A stretch of DNA of 35,727 nucleotides from the IMG/VR virus record IMGVR_UViG_3300037507_002122, positions 1 through 35,727 of that record. One strand, 5' to 3'. Both the position numbers and the translations under genes were made by a program. Under the pieces are notes generated by a model. That model was not told the DNA's origin, did no database searches, and saw nothing but the letters and a program-made list of their open reading frames with translations. Shown piece after piece: positions 14,448 to 21,954 of this stretch. The DNA is from a virus. Each line of letters opens with the position of its first letter. Position 1 is the first letter of the stretch.

Positions 14448-14840
14448 ATGACTGTTCTTCTCAACCAGGCATATTCGGGCTACCCGGCAGGGCAGATTTG
14501 CGAGTTTCCGGCGTCTACGGAAGCGGCAATGATCGCCCAAGGTATCGCGGTCAACAGCACGGCGGTACCGACTACGGGTGCGGCCACTGCGAACGCAATG
14601 AAGGGCTCCTGCGCTATCGCGGCCGGCGCGTCGTCTGTCGTCATCACCAATCCGTACGTCACCGCAAGTAGCTTCGTAATGGCCGTCGTGGCGCAGACCA
14701 CGGCGGACACCACCTTGCTGCGTGTGGAGCGTGTTGTGCCTGCTGCGGGATCGTTCACGATCTACGGCACGGCCAACGCGACTGCGACCACGCGGATTGA
14801 CTGGTGCGTTATCAATAACTCGCCCACTACGCCGGACTAA
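14448..14840 (+). CDS. Small head decoration/fibre-type protein
   Basis: A 130-residue protein with a strong ribosome site (AAGGAGG) right after the coat gene, implying high expression. Residues 1-38 (MTVLLNQAYSGYPA ... TEAAMIAQ) resemble the N-terminus of the 658-residue protein at 10269, with about 14 identities in 34. Residues of about 45-130 are Ala/Thr/Val-rich and beta-type, like a small decoration domain. Genes of this kind after the coat gene are common in phages and are thought to bind the capsid. I infer that the first 38 residues are a capsid-binding module. Confidence 0.65.
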   Translation: MTVLLNQAYSGYPAGQICEFPASTEAAMIAQGIAVNSTAVPTTGAATANAMKGSCAIAAGASSVVITNPYVTASSFVMAVVAQTTADTTLLRVERVVPAAGSFTIYGTANATATTRIDWCVINNSPTTPD

Positions 14841-14849
14841 TGGCGTTAT

Positions 14850-14877
14850 GCCGGGGAGGGCGCAAGCCTTCTCCGGC
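14850..14877 (+). terminator. Stable GCAA-loop hairpin after the coat/decoration genes
   Basis: GCCGGGGAGGGC-GCAA-GCCTTCTCCGGC is a 12-bp stem with two G-T wobbles and a GNRA tetraloop. There is no T-run, so it is at most a partial terminator. It lies just after the two most highly expressed head genes and before the next Shine-Dalgarno, where it could protect the upstream mRNA from 3' decay or lower expression of downstream tail genes. Confidence 0.5.
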
Positions 14878-14891
14878 AACTAGGAGCGCAA

Positions 14892-15065
14892 ATGTTCCTC
14901 GAGTACCCAAAGATGATTTACGGCCCGAACGGCGAGGAAGTCGTCGTTGAGGACGAGGCCGGAGAACTGGCGCAGCTTGCCGAATGGGCGGGCGATGTGC
15001 CGGAAGAAGCGAACGAGCCGGCGGTCATCCGTCGCGGCCCGGGTCGCCCGCGCAAGGTGGCGTAA
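14892..15065 (+). CDS. Small head-region protein with AT-hook-like tail
   Basis: A 57-residue acidic protein that ends in RRGPGRPRKVA, close to the AT-hook core GRP flanked by basic residues, which binds the minor groove of DNA. The body is short and acidic (EEVVVEDEAGELAQLAEW). It starts after a good TAGGAG site and shares TAATG with the next gene. Short proteins with this kind of tail occur beside phage coat genes; whether it is packaged or touches the DNA is unknown. Confidence 0.65.
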   Translation: MFLEYPKMIYGPNGEEVVVEDEAGELAQLAEWAGDVPEEANEPAVIRRGPGRPRKVA

Positions 15066-15772
15066 TGGCATACAACACGGTCGGCGATCTGATCCGAGCG
15101 GCGCTCGGCAAGCTTGTCGTGATCGGCACGCAAGAGACGCTGACCGATGCCGACATGCAGAGCGGGCTTGATGCTATCAACGGTCTGCTCGATTCGTGGT
15201 GGACTCAGTCGCTCGCGGTCTACACGATTGAACAGCAAAGCTACGCCGCAACGGCGGGTGTTGGAACGTACGCAATCGGCACGGGGCAGACGTGGAACGC
15301 TACGCGCCCGGTCAAGATCGTGAACGCTTTCGCGAGATACCAAAACGTCGATTACCCGATCCGGCCTATTGATCGGGTGCAGTTCGATGGCATCCCGTAC
15401 AAGACGGTGGGCGGCATTCCGATGGTGCTGTTCTATGACCGCGAGTATCCGGTCGGGAACGTCACGCTGTACCCGATCCCGAGCGTGGCGATGGATATCT
15501 ATCTCGACACGTTCGCCCAGGTGCAGTCGTTCGCCACCTATAACGACGCGATCAACCTGCCTCCGGGCTACGCGCGGGCGCTCATCTTCAATCTGGCTGT
15601 CGAGATTGCCGACGACTACGGCAAGCCGGTAACCCCGAACATTCAGCGGCAGGCGGACTTGTCGCTCGGCAATCTGAAGCGGCTCAATCGGCAGGATCAA
15701 CTCCTGAAGTATGACTATGCGCTGCTGTACAACTCGCTCGCTTACAACGTCTATTCGGACACGTACCGATGA
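15065..15772 (+). CDS. Tail accessory factor, P22 gp4-like head-tail connector
   Basis: A 235-residue protein. The N-terminal pattern (TVGDLIRAALGKLVVIGTQETL ... ALDAINGLLDSWW-like, LAVYTI) is the hallmark of the P22 gp4-like adaptor family, which forms a ring under the portal after packaging. P22 gp4 is 166 residues and also has a muralytic activity; this version is longer and I see no clear lysozyme motif. It lies between coat and gp10-like genes, as in P22, with TAATG and ATGA overlaps. Confidence 0.8.
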   Translation: MAYNTVGDLIRAALGKLVVIGTQETLTDADMQSGLDAINGLLDSWWTQSLAVYTIEQQSYAATAGVGTYAIGTGQTWNATRPVKIVNAFARYQNVDYPIRPIDRVQFDGIPYKTVGGIPMVLFYDREYPVGNVTLYPIPSVAMDIYLDTFAQVQSFATYNDAINLPPGYARALIFNLAVEIADDYGKPVTPNIQRQADLSLGNLKRLNRQDQLLKYDYALLYNSLAYNVYSDTYR

Positions 15773-17172
15773 CGCAGCCAATTCAACTGTTCGGACTCGG
15801 CGTGCAGGGCAAGTCACCGAACGTGACTGCACAGCGGCGCGTGAACTTGTACGCCGAAATCCAGTTCGAGCAGGACAAGACGCGCGTGGCGTACTTCCCG
15901 ACTCCGGGCCTGGCGCCGTTTGTGTCGCTGGGCGCAACGCCGATCCGCGGCATGCATACCGTGTCTGTGTCCGATCTGCTGTATGCGGCGCAGTTCGATA
16001 AGTTCTACAGCATCAACGCCGCGTCAGGGATTACGGAACTCGGGACGTTTGGCACCTCGAGCGGCCGCGTGAACATGGCCGACGACGGCACGCGCATCCT
16101 GATGGTGGACGGGACGGCGGGGTATTACTACAACGTCAACACGAACGTTTTCAGCACGATTGCGGATGCGGACTTTCCGAACGGGGCCACTACGTGCTGT
16201 TTCCTGTCCGGCCGAATGATTGTCGAGGTCCCGGGCACTGGGCAGATTGCATGGTCTGACTTGTACGCCGACACATGGCCGAGCCTCAACCGGGCGACGG
16301 CAGAGGCTAACCCGGACAAACTCATTGCGGTGTACGCACAGAACGGCAATCTGCTGCTGTTCGGCGAGACGACTGTGGAATTCTGGGCGACCACGGCGGA
16401 CGCGGCGCAGCCGTATGCCTGGGTGGGTTCGGCGGCGGCGCAGTGGGGCCTTGCGGCTCGTCAGTCCATTGCGCGGCTTGGGCAGACGTGTGCGTTCCTC
16501 GGGCGCAATCAGCAGGGGCAAGTGCAAGTGTGCCGGCTGGATGGTTATCAGGTGGTGCCAATCTCGATTCCGGAGATGGACTATTTGATAAACGACTATC
16601 CGGCGACGGAAAACGCGACGGCGTATTCGTACATGCTCGGCGGGCATCCGATGTACGAAATTAGCTTCCCGAGCGCGGGCAAGTCCTGGCTGTATGACGC
16701 TGCCTCGCAAGCGTGGTCCGAACTGGAGTCGGCAGACGGTGGCATGCACATCGGTGAGATTGCGGTCAACTACCGCAATGCGATGTATGTCTCCGACCGC
16801 TCGAGCGGCGCGCTGTATCGGCAGGACCCGTACATCTACACCGAGAACGGGCAGGCGGTGCAGCGGCAGATTGTGGGTCGGCACATCTTCCGCGGAGATC
16901 CCATGAGCGTGTCGGAAATGTGGATCGACATGGAGATGGGCGTCGGGACGGTCACGGGTGCGGGCGAGAACCCGCAATTGCGGCTTCGCACCAGCAAGGA
17001 CGGTGGACACACTTGGTCTAACGAACTGTGGCGCCCGATTGGTTCGGAGGGCGTCTACCAGCAGCGTGCCGTGTTCCGGCGCCTCGGCTGGGCGCGGGAT
17101 TGGCTGTTTGAAGTGTCCCTGACTGACCCGGTCAAGGCTGTGTTTATCGGTGCGTTTATGGAGGCGGCGTGA
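15769..17172 (+). CDS. Packaged DNA stabilization protein, P22 gp10-like
   Basis: A 467-residue protein, near the 472 of P22 gp10. It opens with the family pattern GLGVQGKSPNVTAQRRVNLYAE (quoted here only in part: GVQGKSPNVTAQRRVNLY) and continues as a beta-rich protein. Several copies form the tail hub that closes the portal channel and holds the tail needle and spikes. Order after the gp4-like gene matches P22. It overlaps its neighbours by ATGA and GTGA. Confidence 0.85.
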   Translation: MTQPIQLFGLGVQGKSPNVTAQRRVNLYAEIQFEQDKTRVAYFPTPGLAPFVSLGATPIRGMHTVSVSDLLYAAQFDKFYSINAASGITELGTFGTSSGRVNMADDGTRILMVDGTAGYYYNVNTNVFSTIADADFPNGATTCCFLSGRMIVEVPGTGQIAWSDLYADTWPSLNRATAEANPDKLIAVYAQNGNLLLFGETTVEFWATTADAAQPYAWVGSAAAQWGLAARQSIARLGQTCAFLGRNQQGQVQVCRLDGYQVVPISIPEMDYLINDYPATENATAYSYMLGGHPMYEISFPSAGKSWLYDAASQAWSELESADGGMHIGEIAVNYRNAMYVSDRSSGALYRQDPYIYTENGQAVQRQIVGRHIFRGDPMSVSEMWIDMEMGVGTVTGAGENPQLRLRTSKDGGHTWSNELWRPIGSEGVYQQRAVFRRLGWARDWLFEVSLTDPVKAVFIGAFMEAA

Positions 17173-17957
17173 GCGTCTATCTTCCGACTCAGACGCAGCC
17201 TATCGGGACTTCCTCCGGCCAATGGGATCGGGCTTGGTACGAATGGGCGTGGCGCCTGACTAACGCAGTCAATGCCGGTGGCGGCGGTGGCGGTGGAGCG
17301 CCGACGGGCGCTTCGTATGTCGTGCTCGGGCTTGATGCCGGTCTGACTGCCGAACGAGTGCTGACGGCGGGCTCTGGCATCAGCATTACGGACGGTGGCC
17401 CGGGCACAACCGTGACGATAGCCTCTACGGTCACGCCTGGCGCCCCGAGCGGCGCGCAATACGTCACGCTGGCACTAGATGGCGGGCTGTCGGCAGAGCG
17501 CGTCCTAACGGCTGGCAACGCCATCAGCATTACCGACGGCGGCGCTAATGGGCCGGTCACGCTAGATGCCACGCTGTTTACTTCGGCCGATGACGGCATC
17601 GTGCCGGCCAGCGGTGGCGGAACGGCGAACTTTTTGCGAGCCGATGGCACATGGGCGGCGCCTCCTGGGGGCGGCGGAATTGCCAGCGGCACGGCAACTA
17701 TCGACTTCGGCGGATCGCCGACAAGCGAGACGGACGTGGCGAGTGTGTCTGTTGCGGATGCTGGCATCGGCGCGGCGTCGGAGGTGACGGTTTCGCTGCA
17801 ATACGCGGCGACGGCGGATCACTCGGCGGACGAGGCGCTAATCAGCAATGTGCAACTTCTCCCGGGCGCTATTACGGCAGGCGTCGGGTTTGAGATCCGC
17901 GGTTACTGCCCCGATCAGACTTGGGGGCAATACGCCGTTCACTGGGTGCGCAACTAA
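17169..17957 (+). CDS. Tail fibre/needle-type protein with tandem repeats
   Basis: A 262-residue protein. Residues 1-36 are a conserved-looking head (QWDRAWYEWAWRLTNAV), followed by a Gly7 run at 37-43. Two 43-residue repeats, at about 44-86 and 92-134, share the pattern APxGAxYVxLxLDxGLxAERVLTAG and ISITDGG, typical of trimeric beta-structured phage fibres. The C-terminal 80 residues form a beta domain ending YAVHWVRN. In P22 the needle gp26 follows gp10, so this may play that role or form a fibre. The gp26 sequence is largely coiled coil, which this is not. The start is GTG in a GTGA overlap. Confidence 0.65.
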   Translation: MSVYLPTQTQPIGTSSGQWDRAWYEWAWRLTNAVNAGGGGGGGAPTGASYVVLGLDAGLTAERVLTAGSGISITDGGPGTTVTIASTVTPGAPSGAQYVTLALDGGLSAERVLTAGNAISITDGGANGPVTLDATLFTSADDGIVPASGGGTANFLRADGTWAAPPGGGGIASGTATIDFGGSPTSETDVASVSVADAGIGAASEVTVSLQYAATADHSADEALISNVQLLPGAITAGVGFEIRGYCPDQTWGQYAVHWVRN

Positions 17958-19402
17958 TGTCTATCACGATCGGGGCGCCGCTAGACGCAAACGGTAATCT
18001 TGAGGTCAATCTCCCGCTGATCGCCTCGCAGGCTGGAAACGTCGCGATCCATAGCGAAAACGACTCTGGAACGTATACCGGGGTTCGCACGCTGAAAGCG
18101 CCGGAAACTTCGATTGACTTCCGGCTTCGCGTTGGCATTGACACGGTGCTGTTCACCGATTCGTTCAATGCGGCGGCGCAAAATACGGCGCTGTGGTCGT
18201 ACACGTTCAACACGTTGACAGCGGCACAGCCTGGCGCGGGTACGGTTAACTTCTCGGTTGTGCAGGGAACGACGAACGCGCATGGCGCATTCATGCGGAC
18301 GTTCCAATACTTCCCGTTGATCGGGACGGCGCCTCTGTCGGTCGAGTTCACCTTCGGGCAGTTCACGGCGGCGCTCGTCACCAACGAAGTGTGGCTGATG
18401 GGCCTCGGGCTTCCGACGGCAGCGACGACGGAACCGACCGACGGCGTATGGCTTCGACTGACTACCGCGGGCTTGATTGGCGAACTGCGCTTCAACGGCG
18501 TGACGACGCAAACGGGCGTGCTGCGGACGCTGGCTCAGATCACGACTAGCGACCTGTACAAAGCTGTAATTGTCATCGGTGAGCAGTCGGTCGAATACTG
18601 GCTAGATGATGGGCTGTTGGGTACGCAGATCATGCCGGCTTCGAACGGGGCGCCGTTCATTACGGGATCATTGCCAGCGTACATGATGAAGTACAACACG
18701 GGCGCGGTGGCCAATACGAACACCATGCGCGTGTCGGATGTGACGGTGTCTCTGCTTGATCTGCATACGTCTAAGCCGTGGTCGTATCAGATGGCTACGC
18801 AAGGGCTGATGGCGTATCAGGGCCAGAACGGCGGCACGATGGGTACGACGGCGCTTTATCCGAACGCTGCGGCGGCGACGGTCGTTACAGGTGCGGCGCT
18901 GTCACAGACCGCAGCCATTGCCACGGGCCTCGGCGGGCAGGCTGGCATTGTGGCCGCGGTGGCTGGCATCGATGGCCTCATCACGGCGTTTCAGAACCCC
19001 ACGGGCGGCATCAACCAGTCGCCGCGGAATCTAGTCATCACGGGCGTGCGCATTGACGCCGTGAACATCGGCGCGGCGGTCGCGACGACGGCAAGCATTC
19101 TTTCATGGTCGCTGGCATTCGGTGCCACGGGCGCGACTATTCCATCACTGGCACAAGGCGAGTCTGCATCGTTTGCGACCGGCACCGCGAAGGCGTGGAG
19201 GCGTATCCCGCTCGGGCTGCATTCGTGGCTTGTGGGCGCGGCGATTGGCGCGCCGGCAGAGGCAATTGATATCGACTTTGACGCACCCGTGGTCGTACAT
19301 CCCGGGCAGTGGGTGGCCAGCGTTGCAAAGTTCATCGTCGGCACTGCGACGGCTTCGCAGGTTATCTGGTGCAGCATAAATTTTCGTGCTTACTACGAAT
19401 GA
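17957..19402 (+). CDS. Structural protein, likely tail fibre or receptor-binding
   Basis: A 481-residue, beta-rich protein with low charge and many Thr/Ala/Gly residues, the usual look of virion surface proteins. Residues 55-245 resemble a jelly-roll (FTDSFNAAAQN ... LSVEFTFGQF ... SVEYWLDDGLLG), and the C-terminal 150 residues are another beta domain. It shares one base of its ATG with the upstream stop. It probably forms part of the tail with the preceding fibre-like protein. No named family is assigned. Confidence 0.65.
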   Translation: MSITIGAPLDANGNLEVNLPLIASQAGNVAIHSENDSGTYTGVRTLKAPETSIDFRLRVGIDTVLFTDSFNAAAQNTALWSYTFNTLTAAQPGAGTVNFSVVQGTTNAHGAFMRTFQYFPLIGTAPLSVEFTFGQFTAALVTNEVWLMGLGLPTAATTEPTDGVWLRLTTAGLIGELRFNGVTTQTGVLRTLAQITTSDLYKAVIVIGEQSVEYWLDDGLLGTQIMPASNGAPFITGSLPAYMMKYNTGAVANTNTMRVSDVTVSLLDLHTSKPWSYQMATQGLMAYQGQNGGTMGTTALYPNAAAATVVTGAALSQTAAIATGLGGQAGIVAAVAGIDGLITAFQNPTGGINQSPRNLVITGVRIDAVNIGAAVATTASILSWSLAFGATGATIPSLAQGESASFATGTAKAWRRIPLGLHSWLVGAAIGAPAEAIDIDFDAPVVVHPGQWVASVAKFIVGTATASQVIWCSINFRAYYE

Positions 19403-19766
19403 ACGCCACGAAGCATTGCAGGCCGCCTGGGAGTCCTGCCGCGACCGATGGCCGATTGGCTATGACGAGTTCGCCCAAGCGATGCAGGGCTGGAGCGTGG
19501 AGCCTGTGCGGGTCGATGGGCGGATTGTGGGAGCGGTGCTGATGCGTGGCGCTGAAGTGCATGCCTGCATCCGTCCCGAGGGCTTCGGGCGCTGGCTCTC
19601 GCGGCGTGTGCTGCGTTCCACGCTCGCGCGGGTAGTGGCAGAGCATGGGCGGGCGGAAACGACTGTAACGACCGGAAACGAAGCCGGAGAAGCATTTGTG
19701 CGGCGCCTGGGATTCGTCGAGTCCGGGCGCGCTAACGGAGTAACGAGGTACACCTATGGGCATTGA
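19386..19766 (+). CDS. GNAT-like acetyltransferase in the tail/ejection cluster
   Basis: A 126-residue protein with GNAT C-terminal features: a TTVTTGNEAGEAFVRRLGF helix-strand unit followed by a GVTRYTYG strand. The usual acetyl-CoA loop is poorly conserved (RRVLRSTLARVV), as in the phage DUF2824-type proteins found near tail genes in podophages. The role in the virion or host is unknown. The start is GTG 19386, overlapping the previous gene by 17 bases. The 3' end overlaps the next gene by 11 bases. Confidence 0.65.
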   Translation: MLTTNERHEALQAAWESCRDRWPIGYDEFAQAMQGWSVEPVRVDGRIVGAVLMRGAEVHACIRPEGFGRWLSRRVLRSTLARVVAEHGRAETTVTTGNEAGEAFVRRLGFVESGRANGVTRYTYGH

Positions 19767-20487
19767 AACGGCACTTATTGGCGGCGGCACGATGTTGGCC
19801 GGCGGACTGTTGCAAGCCAATGCAGCAGACAAGGCGGCGGATACGCAGCTAGAAGGCACCTATGCGGGCATTGCCGAGAATCGCAGGCAGTTCGAACTCG
19901 GGCGCGAAGATATGGCGCCCTACCGCAAGGCCGGGTACGGGGCGCTCGATAAGCTTTCCTCGCTCATCTCGTCCTATCAACCATTCGACGGCACGGAACT
20001 GGTTAACGATCCTGGCTATCAGTTTGGACTGCGCGAGGGTCGGGCGAATATGGAGCAGGGCGCAGCGGCGCGAGGCAATCTGTTCTCAACCAAGACGATG
20101 CGCGACTTGATCCAGTTCGGCAACGACTACGGCAGCACGAAGTTCAACGAGCGCGGCATGTTCCGATTGGGCGAGCAGGCGCAACGCTACAACCAGTTGG
20201 CAGGCGTGGCAGGCACAGGGCAGACGGCAGCAATGGGCGGCGCACAACTCGGCGCACAGTCTGCCGGCACGATTGCGGATCTGCTCACGCAGGGCGGAAA
20301 TGCGCGAGCGGCGGGCATGGTGGGCGGGGCGAATGCGCTAGGGAATGCCTTCAGCAACGTGGGCAACATGTATATGCAGCAGTCCATGCTTGACCGTTTG
20401 GGCGTCGGCAACCGCGGCGTGTCTTTGCGAAACGTTCCAAACGCGCCCACGTCAGGGCCGTTCTCGGCGCCCGGACTTAATCTCTAG
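19756..20487 (+). CDS. DNA ejection protein, P22 gp7-type
   Basis: A 243-residue protein with a hydrophobic, Gly-rich N-terminus (ALIGGGTMLAGGLLQANAAD) and a conserved-looking YRKAGYGALDKL ... DPGYQFGLREGRANMEQGAAARG block that I recognise from phage DNA-transfer proteins. In P22, gp7, gp20 and gp16 are packed in the head and ejected to span the cell envelope. This gene comes first in a three-gene set as gp7 does in P22. The Gly/Ala-rich end could insert in membrane. Confidence 0.75.
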   Translation: MGIETALIGGGTMLAGGLLQANAADKAADTQLEGTYAGIAENRRQFELGREDMAPYRKAGYGALDKLSSLISSYQPFDGTELVNDPGYQFGLREGRANMEQGAAARGNLFSTKTMRDLIQFGNDYGSTKFNERGMFRLGEQAQRYNQLAGVAGTGQTAAMGGAQLGAQSAGTIADLLTQGGNARAAGMVGGANALGNAFSNVGNMYMQQSMLDRLGVGNRGVSLRNVPNAPTSGPFSAPGLNL

Positions 20488-20496
20488 GAGAGGACG

Positions 20497-21954
20497 ATGC
20501 CTATCGATCCGTCAATCGTCCTCAATCTCCAGCCGCAGAAGCCGGTTGACTACTTCGGCGCCTACGGCAATGCGCTAACGCTGAAGAACCTGATTGGGCA
20601 AGGCCAGATGCAGGAGATGCAACTGGCTCAGGCGCAGCGCGAGCAGCAGAAGCAGATGCGCCTTGCGGACCTTGTGCGCACGTCAGGCGGCGACATGGGC
20701 AAGTTCATCTCCGGGATGATGGAGATTGACCCGCTAGGCGCGCACGAACTCGGCATGAAGCAGCGGCGCGCGGATGCGGAGATTGCCAAACTAGGTTCCG
20801 AGGGTCGCAAGCTGGCTCTGGAGTCCGCCGACAAGTTCAAGCCGTTGTACCTGCAGGCTGCGCAGTTTGTGCAGGCAAACGGCTACACGCCGGAGTCTGT
20901 GCAGCAAGCGAAGGGCTTTCTTAGCAAGTCTGGCGTGCCGGCGGACATGCTTGCCGCAATCCCCGACAACCCGGGGCAGCAATACATTGACAGCTATATC
21001 GCTTCGAACATGTCGTTTGGCGATCAACTGGCGCGGAACAAAGAGGACTTCGAGCGGCGTTATCCCGGAGAACTCGGAAAACTGATAGCGGCGCAGGAAC
21101 AATGGCGGCTCTCGCAGAAGCAGGCGGAAGAGTCTGAAAACACCATTGGCGATAGCGTTGGCGGGTCAACTCCGGACCAAGTTAGGGCGCCCGCAGTCAT
21201 CCTTCGCAATGTTCCGTCCCCGTATGACTCTTCCATTGCAAGGCTGCGTTTTGGGGATGAGAACAAGCCATTCGGGCGAACTGAGCGCGGGCTCGTCGTA
21301 GAAAACCCGAAGGTGCAAGAGTACGAAAAGGCGCGGGCTGCGGCGGGGGCGAGCAAGAACGTTTTAAACGTCAACACTCGCGAGCAAGACGAGTCTGCCA
21401 AGGTCATCGGCAAAGGGATGGGCGAGAAGTACGTCGAGATTGTTAACTCGGAGTTCAACTCGCGCCGTCGTGTAGACCGTGTGTCGCGGCTGCAGAACCT
21501 GCTCAAAGACGTAGACACTGGCAAGCTAACGCCACTCGGGACGCAACTGGCCGGCTATGCCAAATCCCTCGGTTTTGACATTGACCCCAAGCTAGGCAAC
21601 AAGGAAGCGGCGATTGCGCTAGAAAACGAGATTGCACTTGAATTGCGCAACCCGAGCGGCGGCGCGGGCATGCCTGGCGCCATGTCGGACGCGGATCGAA
21701 AGTTCCTGCAGAACATGGCGGCGTTTACGGACAAGACGCCGAAGGGGCGCACGCTCATGGTCGAGACGCTGAAGCGCATTGCGGACCGTGACGCACAGGT
21801 AGCCAAGATGGCGCGCGAGTACCGCAAGCGTAACGGCGGCGTGTTCGATGACGGATTCATTGCCGAACTGTCGGAATGGTCTGCGACTAATCCCTTGTTC
21901 CCGTCGCAGGCGGACATTGACGCAGAACTGCAGCGTAGGGGAGGGCGGAGGTAA
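20497..21954 (+). CDS. DNA ejection protein, P22 gp20-like position
   Basis: A 485-residue protein that is Gln/Ala-rich and largely helical (LIGQGQMQEMQLAQAQREQ), near the 471 residues of P22 gp20. It follows the gp7-type gene with a good AGGAGAGG ribosome site and precedes a large third protein. The identification as an ejection protein rests on order, size and composition. No enzymatic motif was seen. Confidence 0.65.
   Translation: MPIDPSIVLNLQPQKPVDYFGAYGNALTLKNLIGQGQMQEMQLAQAQREQQKQMRLADLVRTSGGDMGKFISGMMEIDPLGAHELGMKQRRADAEIAKLGSEGRKLALESADKFKPLYLQAAQFVQANGYTPESVQQAKGFLSKSGVPADMLAAIPDNPGQQYIDSYIASNMSFGDQLARNKEDFERRYPGELGKLIAAQEQWRLSQKQAEESENTIGDSVGGSTPDQVRAPAVILRNVPSPYDSSIARLRFGDENKPFGRTERGLVVENPKVQEYEKARAAAGASKNVLNVNTREQDESAKVIGKGMGEKYVEIVNSEFNSRRRVDRVSRLQNLLKDVDTGKLTPLGTQLAGYAKSLGFDIDPKLGNKEAAIALENEIALELRNPSGGAGMPGAMSDADRKFLQNMAAFTDKTPKGRTLMVETLKRIADRDAQVAKMAREYRKRNGGVFDDGFIAELSEWSATNPLFPSQADIDAELQRRGGRR

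Noticed and set aside
17169-19402. Diversity-generating retroelement acting on the fibre genes, as in some Bordetella podophages
   Set aside because: No reverse transcriptase gene or template/variable repeat pair is present anywhere in the window.
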